This document shows, in pieces, positions 34,763 to 45,700 of a stretch of DNA of 64,000 nt. Position numbers and translations under genes: made by a program. Positions within the stretch are counted from its first letter, which is position 1. The number at the start of each line of letters is the position of its first letter. Origin of the DNA: Hedera helix (Eukaryota; Streptophyta; Magnoliopsida; Apiales; Araliaceae); assembly GCA_947179155.2 (NCBI GenBank), contig OX359280.1, forward strand, positions 44,563,055-44,627,054, given 5' to 3'. The notes below the pieces were generated by a model. The model had not been told where the DNA came from and ran no database searches. It saw only the letters and a program-made list of their open reading frames with translations.

Positions 34763-37044
34763 CTAAAATGAGTTCATTTGGAAGTCTGGAGGGGGAGGCA
34801 TTTCCTTTGGCCTTCTCATTCTCAACAAAACTTCTAGTACAATACATGAAAGCAAAACTATGCCAAGAACAAACCCAAACCCTATTTTCCATTCACTTCC
34901 TGCATTTGCATAATGTATTCCCAAAACTATATTTAGTGTTCCAAAGAAAAGTGCAATCCTTCCGAACCAGTGGTGGTACCAGTTCCAGTACCTTCGATTC
35001 TTGCTGTCCTTGTGCGGTCTTAGAAAGAATGCCAACACCTGCAAATCAATTTAGAACTAGCTAATCTTTCCTTTTCTTTACTAGATTACGCATCACTAGT
35101 AGGGGGGGAAAAAACATTTTTAGGGATCACAAAATAGCTCGGTACTGCTTTCGTACCTGCCCCTCTTGGTTGGAAATAGAAATGCTTGTTAAATAAAGGG
35201 TCATCACATAAAAAGATGAATGATGAAACTGAAGCAGATAAGGAACAGACCTGGAGGATACTTAGGACAAGAGCAAAGATTCCAATGCCTCTGTGTGCTG
35301 GTATATTCGCGCTTAGTCTATCATATAGTGACCTTCCAACAACAACAGCAGCAAGCGCGATAATAAATCCGATGAACTGAATGACTACATGAAGATAATA
35401 CCATAACGGATCTCGATGCTTGAGGTATCTAGCAACAATTGCCCCAACTGGAAGAATCAGACCCCATCCAAGTAAAGCCAATACCCCATGAGTCTTTCTT
35501 GTACCAAAAATGTCATTTGGCATGCTAGACGCAGGCGCAGAAGAGTCTAAATTACCTGAAAGGATAAATTTTATCAACACAATTACTCAACAATAGACTA
35601 AACAAGAACTTGGAAGAGAATAAACAAAAAAAAATTAACTCTCGACAAGAAAGTTGCACTATTTAGTTTTTACAAGCTTATATCACGAACATAGGAAATC
35701 AAGAGCAAAGAATGTCACGATTGAGTTTATATAAGAACAATCATTTTGGGACAAAATTACAGGCTCGAAGTTGATAAAATGTGCTAGAAGTAAAGGGTAA
35801 GTGAAGATGAACAAACCTGCAGAGAAATCGAACCGTATGGTTGTTTTGTCATTATGGAGAGTTAGGTGATGGTGGACCGGATATCTAGTTCCGAAAGCGA
35901 GCAAAATTGCTTGTTTGGAACTTAAAGATGGCGAGGTTGCAAAATTGAGCTGAAATGCCAAGTAAATTGTAGCCCCATAAACTGTAACAAATGGTGGAAC
36001 ATTTGTCAGTGGCAATTCGCCTTTATCCGGTTTGATTTCTTCAGGGGTGAATCCGGCTAGATAATATTGTTTGATTCTTGCAACGCCCTTTTCACTGATC
36101 CATCCAACCATTGCACTGGAATTAAGCATCATCCCATCTTTTGAAAACCCAATTCCAACCCAGCCAGTAGTGTATGTAGCAGATAATACAATGGTCACTA
36201 AATTATCTTTTGTTCTAGAGTACTGCGAACAGAGAAATGAGAATTTTTATATGAACGTAACCAAGAAAAAAGCATAATATGGTAAATGATTTTATGTGTA
36301 AGTTAGTATGTTAAACATTAACGTATAGTTGTCATTTTCCTTCAATAGCAAGATCCAAATTATACCGCCCTCTACTCTCTGTCCAATTTTAAAAGTCCTC
36401 ATCCAATTTTCACGTGATTTAACAAAATATTGAAGGGTAATAGAGTCTGTAACATAATGGCTCATTACGTTGATGTGACGTTTTTCTTGATCATTGATCA
36501 TTTTTCATTATATCTATATACACTCGTTATATTTCCAACACAATTAAAATCCATTCAACACCATTTAATAACAAATAAAGCCAATCTAGAAAATAAGTTC
36601 ATCCTTTTTCATGCCTACATTGACAAAATTTCTTAGCCACGCAGTTTGACATAATGTCTTTAATATTAAAATTTACAAACCAAAATTTATTCTTGATTTT
36701 TTTTTTACTGTCCTGGACAAATTTGTTGAAAAAAAGTCAAAAAGTTGAAATTTTGACTTTCAATTTGGGTGAAAAAAATTCATAATAAGAAGAATTAAAC
36801 TTACTCGAAGAAAATATGTGTTCCAAACAGGTTTGCAGATCATGTTAGGCAAATTACTGTACGGTAGAGGAAGAAAGGTGTTTAGATTGGTGCTGCAAAC
36901 CCCTGCTGCTGCATTATCACCATTTGCATTACTATCCTCTGCCCCCAAAACATTCGGTTCCCATAAGGCAAGTACAAGAACAAACAGTAGTAACACCCAT
37001 CTAAATGGTGCCAAATTTTTTAATAATCTCGAATTCACTTCCAT
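34763..37044 (-). CDS. Cytochrome b561 and DOMON domain protein (At3g61750-like)
   Basis: Four minus-strand exons join in frame: 36805-37044, 35817-36222, 35251-35555 and 34763-35038 (408 aa, normal family length). An N-terminal signal peptide (WVLLLFVLVLALW, cleavage near VLGAED) precedes a DOMON domain (about 55-215; TGWVGIGFSKDGMMLNSSAM, YLAGFTPEEIKPDKG). A cytochrome b561 core follows with five to six membrane helices. The histidines expected to bind two hemes are visible in THGVLALLGW, YYLHVVIQ, AHRGIGIF and WYHHWFGR. The family moves electrons from ascorbate across the membrane, with the DOMON domain facing the apoplast. The tail ends RMRRPKEMPPPPDF, probably cytosolic. All introns have canonical sites. 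Its neighbours support orthology to the At3g61750 locus. Confidence 0.93.
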
Positions 37045-39718
37045 CAGAAAAATAAAAAGAAATTAAAGATCTTTCCCAGAAATGTTTATGAAGAAGCCAA
37101 GAAACTAAAGACGAGAAATTTATACGTGTGTGTGTGTGTATAGAGAGAGAGAGAAGGAGGGAGGGAGAATTTTAATTTAGTTTCTTGGGTTTGAAGGTTG
37201 AGTGATTGCAGATGGTGAGATGACAGTGGAGGTTAGAGTTGGCGGGTAATCGTCATCATTATATATCATTCCCGCCAAATGCTTCAACTGTAAGTATTGC
37301 CCAACATATTCTCTTTCTTTCTTTCTTATATTTATTTATTTATTTTTCCTCTTTCAAAATTGAATTTTTATTTTGACATCGAAGTGGGGTTTTCGAGATA
37401 AACTGTTAATAAAAGGGACTCGTCTGGATTCATTTTTTAATTTATATATTTTTTATTGTATCAATTAAGCAACTATATATATATCAACCAGCACCATCTT
37501 TGTTTGTTAGATTTGGATGGGTTTCTAGTGTAGGTAATTGATATGACTTGTTTTAGGACAGCTTATCTTTAGCAGCTTAGAAGTCTAACCTTACAATTTA
37601 AGACAACTTCTCTTGATCTTAATTTGATGCAAGACATCAGAAAGGAAAACACAAAGTAAAAGAAAGAAAAGATTGGCCAGCCATACATCACATCCAAAAG
37701 CTGTTTCTCTAAACCTAAACAGGTGACAATATAATGTTAATGAACTAGAAAAGCTAGCATAGCGTAGGACTGCTATCTAGATAAGCTCAGTTCATTTGTT
37801 CACAACAAACTTAACACGAAAAATTAAGCATGCCATGCCTGCTGTAGTAAAGATCTAAAAGGACAATTTTTGGGTATTTTTCATTAATTTCAATTTTGTC
37901 ATTTCACTGTTTTTATTAATATAATGAGAATTTTAACATTTTACTATTTTACACAATCATTTGAACTAAAATAAAATTATCAAAATTAATTGTTTGCAGA
38001 ATTTCTTTAAGTTTTGGGCCTTGAGATGGTATATGTAACCAACAATTATGAACTTCGCGAGTGTACATCATTTCCCTGACGTGAGAGAGAGAGACTTCTT
38101 TAAAGTTTAATTTTTCGAAATAATCTGGTAATACTGTAATGATATAGATTAAGTTCTTTAAACATTACATGCAAAGATTCATTTTGTTTTTTATTTTTCA
38201 GACACTTTCGCTCGCTGTCTGTTTGAATTGAGGAAATAGAATAAATGAAAAAATAAAATAAAAAATAATATATTTGATGATCATTTTGAAGAATAAACTA
38301 TTCTAGTTGATGTTTAATCCATGTGAAATAAAATTTATTTTAATAAAATGAATATATATGATAATTTTGTCATTATATTACATCATCCGCCATCACCAAT
38401 AACCAAACATACACTTGAAATATCTTTAAATCATTCATTTCCCTCCATTCAATTTCATCGATTCAAACGCAACATTAATGTTACCAAGAAATTTTTTGAT
38501 CTAAAGTCTATTAAATTTGAAACTCGTGACCTAAATTAATCTACTAGAATCATTTATAATGATGCCCAATTGACGAGCAGCCCTAGGGTTAATTTACATG
38601 TATAGATTTGGACATCAACCGTGCATCATACATTTATTTCAAAATCCCATGTTGATAACCCCAACAATTTGTTACTTTTCCTCTTTTCTCTACATTTTCT
38701 CTGGACAAAAATTGTAGTCTATCTCATATATGGGGAGGACTCTCCTTATTTTGGAGAGACCCTCTCCTAAATCTCTCTTCTTGTGCTTTAATAATTTTTT
38801 TTTGTGAAGTTTATTTTCTCTTTTTGTGTGACTTATTTTATCTATAATATGACTGATTTCTTTCTCTTTTGTGAAAGAATTTCATTATCATTCATTGGGA
38901 AACTTTACTTTCTCCAATTGGGAGATATTTTTTTTCGTTCGTGATAATTTTTTTCAGTGTGTGAATGATTGAAGATAGATTGTTCATATTTGGGTGTGGC
39001 GTTATCATAACGTCTGATTCTTCTTTTGCTCATATTAAAAAATTGCTTAGATCTGCATATTTTGTTATTATTTTTTGAATATTATTGTTTTTCAAGAATA
39101 TATCTAGTGTCTATTAGCTATTGCTACGATTGGTCTTTTTCCTGATTATCTGTTATTATGTTTAAAAGAATTATCATTTCAATTTTTTGTATTAAAATAG
39201 TTTTATCGTTTGTAGTAATTTATAATTTTAATATATTTCAGTCGATTAGATTGGTTGATAAAAAAAAAAAAAAACATGCCGATGCTGGTGATTCATCATG
39301 TATTAATTTTAGCACAAAATCATAACCAACCATCAAAATTAACAAATGAACAGTTACATGTATACTCCTCAATGAACAGTTACATGTACACTCTTCAATA
39401 GTCTATCGTTGAAGAAAAGAGAAAATTTTAATATAAAACACATCGAGACAACCTGCACTATACAGTACTCATTTAGAGCTATTAGACAAATCAAATATCC
39501 TAAAAACTCTAATTTTCTCTTCCAATCTACAAGAAATATTTTGAAACTAGTCGAGAAAAATTGCCATCGCCAAAATGAACAGTAATGGGAGAAATTATTC
39601 CACACACGTGACAGCCTTTAATTTGACATAAAAGGTACCACGACTTGCACGTGTTCATAGATGTCAGAGAAAGTGTGACGGTCTTGAGGAATAATTTTTT
39701 TTAAAAAAAATCCATGCA
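37045..39718. other. Intergenic region between b561/DOMON promoter and PR-1-like gene
   Basis: A (GT)n(GA)n microsatellite lies in the b561 leader at about 37125-37157. From 38690 to 39200 the DNA is T-rich with long poly-pyrimidine tracts. No coding frame with family features was found on either strand, and the ORF at 38348-38539 has no support. Confidence 0.5.
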
Positions 39719-40279
39719 CTAATGTTCATGGTGAAAAAATGGCAGCTCGCCTATGTAATTTCCGGGGGGGTCATAGGAACAAACACCAAATGTGTCACCA
39801 TTATTGCATTGTCCAAAGGCGCACCCTAACCGAGTACTATCCCTCCACACAATCTGTGTATAATGACCGCATACTTTCCCGGGCTTGCATGTGTTTGTTT
39901 TAACATCATAATATTTATGTTCCTTAATCCATAGCTTCACGGCGTCCTTAGGTGTCCACTGACTTCCACCACCCCAAAAGAGGTTTTCGCCGTATGGACC
40001 ATCTGAATGGGTCAGACTGCAGTCGGCGCTACGTTTTGCGGCGTAATCTAGGGCATATTGCTCTAGCCTGAAGTCCCAAATGTAGGGTGGTAGGCGTGCA
40101 TGTGTCCTGGCTAAGTTGTGGAGGTTCAAGAATTCAACGTTCGCAGTTTGGTTTCGTATGAAATTTGACAATGATGAAGGATTTAGTTGTTGTGAGCCTC
40201 GTGGCAGCAAAGTCGTGGTGGCGGTGGTGATGATGAGGAGAAATATTGAGAGGATGAAAGGTATGAGAAATTTGGACAT
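39719..40279 (-). CDS. Pathogenesis-related protein 1-like (CAP superfamily), secreted
   Basis: Single-exon gene, 186 aa from the ATG at 40279. I chose this start because a clean signal peptide follows at once (MSKFLIPFILSIFLLIITTA). The longer frame from 40378 adds a hydrophilic stretch unlike the family. CAP features: the helix HNLARTHARLPPYIWD, the THSDGPYGENLFWG segment, CAP1 signature GHYTQIVW, then LGCAFGQC and the CAP2-like GVCSYDPPGNYIGE. Six cysteines match the three conserved disulfides. PR-1-like proteins are extracellular, bind sterols and take part in defence. The NLARTHARLPP segment differs from basic or acidic PR-1 (usually VGVGPL), pointing to a divergent PR-1-like subclade. 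It lies between the b561 and dynamin genes, where the Arabidopsis block as I remember it has no such gene. Confidence 0.93.
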   Translation of the reverse strand: MSKFLIPFILSIFLLIITTATTTLLPRGSQQLNPSSLSNFIRNQTANVEFLNLHNLARTHARLPPYIWDFRLEQYALDYAAKRSADCSLTHSDGPYGENLFWGGGSQWTPKDAVKLWIKEHKYYDVKTNTCKPGKVCGHYTQIVWRDSTRLGCAFGQCNNGDTFGVCSYDPPGNYIGELPFFHHEH

Positions 40280-40557
40280 TCCGATTTTTGTCTGTTTTGA
40301 GTTTGTTGTGCAAACGTAAGACAAGAAGGACAGAGATTTTTGATGGACAAGGCTTCTATATTTGTACATCTTTAGCATATTCGAAGTACAAAGATTTGAT
40401 GGTTATCCCTAAATCTCTCCTTATACATGTTTAATTGGGAACACAAAAAATATATATAAATAGACAAATTTTAATTTAGAATTTGGAAATTTATGATGTT
40501 ACAATGTTGTTAATTCGGGGAGGGGAGGGGGGTTGTATGTGTCAGAATATATTAGTA

Positions 40558-41037
40558 ATCACTCTATTCTTATATAATTGCCGTTAAAAATATGTGACGT
40601 TTAAGGTTTTTGCACAAGAATTAAGAAAATTATTAAATAGTTTTAATATGAGTAAAAAATAATTGATAGAGACTAAAATGTCCTTATTTAATATAGATGA
40701 ATTAAAAGAGAGAAAAAATAGCTATTCCTAATTTGATGAATGTATTTCTCTCTCCAAAATTAATTAGGAACAAGAGAGAGAGAGAATTATCTAATAGGGA
40801 TAAATTAAAATAGAGAAAAAATATTCTTGGAAAAATGAGAGAGGATTAGAGAGAGTATAGAGATAAATTAAAAGAGAAAAAATAGCCTTGAAAATATGAG
40901 AGAGGATTAGAGAGAGTTGATGTTTAAGGGTAAATAAGAAAATAGTGTCATTAATATGTCTTAGAAATATAGGAACGTCAAATATATAAAAATAAAAATA
41001 ACTCTTTAAAACATCAAATAATTAGGAATGGAGGGAG
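40558..41037. mobile_element. Stowaway-like MITE (diverged)
   Basis: The right end AATTAGGAATGGAGGGAG is followed by TA; its reverse complement CTCCCTCCATTCCTAATT resembles the left end ATCACTCTATTCTTATATAA. Inner arms also pair ('gacgttt' at the left, 'aaacatc' at the right). The interior repeats a 'gagagaggattagagagagt' motif twice (about 40838-40858 and 40897-40919). Confidence 0.45.
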
Positions 41038-41278
41038 TAATTTAATATCCTTCACAGTTTATTAACTAATATTTTTTTATATTTAGTTAATGATTATAGG
41101 AACTACGAATTGCATAGCTTAATAAGAGCAGGGGTAGAGCATATGGTAAATCGCCCGATTCCCCTCGCCTCCATAATTTCTTACTATCTAATACTCCTAT
41201 ATATATTGCTTATTTTTTTAAAAACTTAATAATTCTAACTAGCGATTTTTCAAATTTCAATTATTTTAACCGTTACCA

Positions 41279-41559
41279 ACTCCGTTTCAGGATAAAAATT
41301 CTTGTTATTATTTTAAGTAGTTTCGAGTTAAATGTCTACTTATCTTAAATAATCTATTTTTTACAATAATTTGCCTATAATATCCTTAGTATTAATTGTC
41401 ATATTTCTATTCTCTATATATATTTATGGAGTATCATTAGTCATATGCAAAAAAACTATGCAATTAAATGAGAATTTAAATATGAACAATTTTGTCATTT
41501 TACCCTCTTTCTTAATATAAGCAAAAAGTAAACCAAAACTTTTATCCTGGGACGGAGAT
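41279..41559. mobile_element. Stowaway-like MITE
   Basis: The left arm CTCCGTTTCAGGATAAAAAT (41280 on) is inverted at 41537-41557, whose reverse complement starts CTCCGTCCCAGGATAAAAG. That is about 18 of 21 matches. The CTCCGTYCC terminus is a Stowaway hallmark. It is non-coding. Confidence 0.65.
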
Positions 41560-41586
41560 AGTGTTAGTTAAGTAAATGTGGTATAA

Positions 41587-41905
41587 GAGCATCTCCAACA
41601 GTCTCTTCAGCCACTTTGAGATACTCAAATAGGTGAGCCACATTATAAAAATTATCTCCAACAGACTCTCCAACCGTAGTCATCAAATCTGCAATTTTAT
41701 TCGCTCTTTTCAAAACTGGTAAATTAACCTTCCCTCTTCAAAATATTTATTTTATTTTGGGAGAATCAAAATCATATAAAAAAAAAGCTAAAAACATTTA
41801 TTTTGCTTGATGGGTTTGATGTACAACTCATTTTAAAATTTAATATTATTCCTTTTTATTTATTTTGCCTTAATTTAATTAAAGAGACTGATGAAGGAGA
41901 TACTC
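41587..41905. mobile_element. Tourist-like (PIF/Harbinger) MITE
   Basis: The left end GAGCATCTCCAACAGTCTCT and the right end in reverse complement, GAGTATCTCCTTCATCAGTC, form inverted termini. Each side is flanked by TAA (41584-41586 and 41906-41908), the 3-bp target type of PIF/Harbinger elements. 319 bp, AT-rich, non-coding. Confidence 0.65.
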
Positions 41906-41909
41906 TAAT

Positions 41910-42770
41910 AATGAGATTATGATGATAAAATTAAGGACATTATGTAATTTTAATTAATAAAATAACAATTCTTTTTTTTGTGCAAAAAAAAATTAAATGG
42001 TACACAGGTATTAGAAAGTCTAGTTCACTTTTTGAGTAAATGGGAAATTGGAATAATTGCACTAAAGTTTTGTCACTACTTTTATTTCTAATCAAGTGTA
42101 AAAGTGAAATGTATTAATTATGTTTGGCAATTAATAATATCAAATGATTTGTGTCAAGAATAAGGAGGGAAAGAAAGACGACTGCTGCTAAGGGATTAGG
42201 AAAAGGTTGCTCACAATATCAGTAACAAGCTTGTAATACTGAAGACTCGGTTTTTTAGGCCTGCCAACTACATTTTGATTGAGATTATTGGCTCCAAATT
42301 TGCTTGCTAAACCTAAAAAGTGGTATGGTGTGGCACATTCTCTCAACAACCTGTCTTCATGAAACCAATCTCAAAACTAGAGACTAAATTCCAGACGGAA
42401 AAAAAGACTACCACCACCTCAAACACAATGCAGTCCGAGGCATTCTCGCAAGTTTATAGACTGATTTGGGCATTTATATACTTTTATCATAAAGAATTTA
42501 CCAAATAGATATAACATCATAAAAAAACACAAAAAGTTGCCGTATAAAATATAATCATAATATGAGCGTGCGTGGATACAAGAGAACTTAATCATATAAA
42601 CCTTATAAAAGTAACTAAAGATTGTTGGGGCAAATACGCCACCAGCCTTCAGCTCAAATTGACGTACAAAGAATGAGAGTCACGGATCAACGAATCACAA
42701 CCATCTCCTATAGTTAAACTCCAATTATTACGATCAAAGAAATAGGTTAAAGAAAGGAAGATCCCCATAT
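41910..42770. other. 3' flank of the DRP1B gene
   Basis: Probably includes the DRP1B 3' UTR. No gene recognised; the ORF at 42320-42508 has no family features. Confidence 0.4.
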
Positions 42771-45700
42771 CTACTTGGCCCAGGCAACTGTATCGATCTC
42801 TGCCTGGGCAGATCTGTATAACTCCAGCCTCTTGGCAAGGGAGATGCGGCGCTGCATTATTGCTGGATCCTCGTCCAACAATTTACCCAACTGCTTCCCC
42901 TGCAAAAAATAAGTTTGGATAGTTCATTAGGTGGTATATTACGTAGATCGTCTTTTTTGCTCTTGTCCCATTTTCCTTCATGTCTTGTGAGGAGTGCAGG
43001 CACATAATGAAATTCTCACCTCCTTTTTTCCCATATCGGTAAAGAAATGGTCAAGTAAGCTGCGTTTTGCCTCGCGCACTTGACAATAAACCACGGACTT
43101 TGGGATGGAGTTCCTCAAACTTCCAACCACCATATGGACATAAGACAATACATTTGATCCTGTTTTTAAGAGAGAGAATGGAAAGGGGGCAAACATAATC
43201 AGATTACCCTGATAAAACATTTTAATATTTGCTTATAGGTTTGATCATATTGTGTCTTTCGAATTAAATCAGTGTAAACATATAGCGCCTCTTGAATACT
43301 TACCAATTCGACGAAGATATGAATCATTATATCTGTCAAAGATTGAATGTGTTGGATTTCCACCCTTCTCAATATCCTGAGGAAGCTTACGGAAGAAATC
43401 AACTGTCAGGTAACTACACTCCATCTCAACTAGCTGTAGAGTAGCTTTTCTGCTTTCAGCCTTCATCCTGTCCAATGATTCAATAGCAGCATTTGAAACC
43501 TCCACTCTAAGCGACGGATACTGCTTCAGCTCCTGCACAATACAAGAAAGCATCTAGCACTGAGACGGCACTAAATAAGTGATAACCACACTAGTAGGAG
43601 CAACTAACGTATTGGTATTAAGATCAATTAACTGGGTATAGCAGAATTGAAAGATGATCACTTGAACTAGGAAGGAGAGTATCTTTTATCAATTCTGAGA
43701 TGCATCTTCTTATTAAATTACCTCTCAATGCCTAGTGTTACCATGCACGTGAAAAGTTATCAATTTATATACGTAATAATTTATATACTCCATCCACCCA
43801 CTTTTATGTCTTCTTTCAATGCAAAGAGGTATTTCAGAACTCATCAACAGTAAATTACTAAATTTAGATATTACAATATATTTAAAAAATTGCTCCTTTA
43901 GATGCAAAAATAAATAAAAAAATAAATGGATTACACTGGCAAAAAGTAATTTAAAAAAATTATTTTGTGTCCTCTTGTGTGGGTTATCAAGAGGACATAT
44001 AAAGTGACACTAAGGAAGCAGGGGCAGAGCCAGGTTGGCAACTCAGGGATGTCATGGTATAACTTTGGTATAAAAAATATATTAACATGCAAAAAAAAAA
44101 ATCGTCATATTTTCTATTCATTCTTGCCTTCTTGGCAAAATATAGGCAAAAGAGGAGAAAATAAACGTTTCATACTTACATTTCAACTCAATTATATATC
44201 AAAATAGAATCCGACGTTCTTTCAAATTTCAAAATTCGTCTATAATTGATTTTATATTAAATTTCGCAACAATTTCCCTCTCAATATATAAAATCAAAGA
44301 GTCGGTGAGAAAATTATTCTCCATTTTAGATCGAAACTTAGTTTTGATGATATTCTTGAGCTGAACTGAATTTTGTATGGGTCATTATGACATTAATTAT
44401 AATTTGTAAAGCATATAATTTTGAATATCTTAAAAATTCAGGGGGTGCCATGGCACCCCCAAGAAAGAATGTGGCTCCGTCCCTGTAAGGAAGTAATTGA
44501 ATGAAGAAACCTCGACTATAGAAGAAAAGTTAGAAATGCCTATTGATGAACATATTATTTATATATTTAATTCCTCTAAAAATAGATTTAATAGTCCAAT
44601 TTTATGTTAATTTTATATTAATTGGATTTATTTTGGTCTGCAAGTTTTGAGAAATTAAAAAGCCAAATATTTTTGGTTCCAAACTTCAAGTTACAAGCCC
44701 GCGTGAAAGAATTAGGAGAAGATTTTAGTGGGCCCAAGAAGATTAAAAGATCATCTCCTTTTTGAGATAAAAGGATAAAGCATCAGTAGAAGGAAGAAAA
44801 AAAAGGATATAAGTCAAAGGGGAAAAGATAAAAATGAATCAACTTTTTGACTAATCAAGGTATCTACAAGAGATGGGCTATAAAATGAGGAGTCCAGCAG
44901 CGTAGCAGTATCACGTTGCAGAAGAAAAATAAACAAATTAATAGCAGCAGCGAATCAACAAAGAAGCAGCGGCACAACAATAGGAAAATTGCAACTGCAA
45001 TAACAAGTTGTATCATGCTGGTTAATTCAGATCTTATTCATATAATTTCTGTTCTAATTTTTACTATGAGCTGCTAAATTAGATTATGAGGTAGGATGAA
45101 ACATTATTGACTGTGTATAGTTTGAAAATTCATTATAATTTCTAAATTGGTTTTAAAGTTAATACTTCTTATTTATTTGATTGATTTAAATTAAATTGTT
45201 TCATTCATAATATCATGTATTTTGAATAGTTACAATTAATTTAATTTAATCTGGACTGTGATTTAAAGTTTTAATTAAGAACTTAGATTATTTGTTTTTC
45301 AAATAGTGGATACATATAATACTTTGGTCTTATACATTTAACATTTGAAAATAATAATTTACAAAAGAAAATATTTTTATGTACTTTAATTGAAAAATCT
45401 TGAGAAAGCATTGAATTAATTTTCAAATTGTTACTCGTAATACATGGAATTGTTAATGAATAGTTAGACATCATAACTAGGATTCCAAACCTCAGAACTT
45501 TTCTATTGCTGATTAAAAGTTAGATTAATTATTAGTCTTGATTTTTATTACATGTTAATTTACTTTTAATTTTAATTAATTCACTTTTTGTTAACTAGAT
45601 TAGAATTAGATATAATTTAGATTCAATTAATTTTTCGATAATACTCATGGGATCAACCTCGTACTTTTTTTTTTTTTTTTTCTAATTAAATGAACTGTGG

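Noticed and set aside
40280..40378. N-terminal extension of the PR-1-like frame (33 codons)
   Set aside because: Hydrophilic and basic, it would bury the signal peptide. The ATG at 40279 gives a normal secreted PR-1-like protein.
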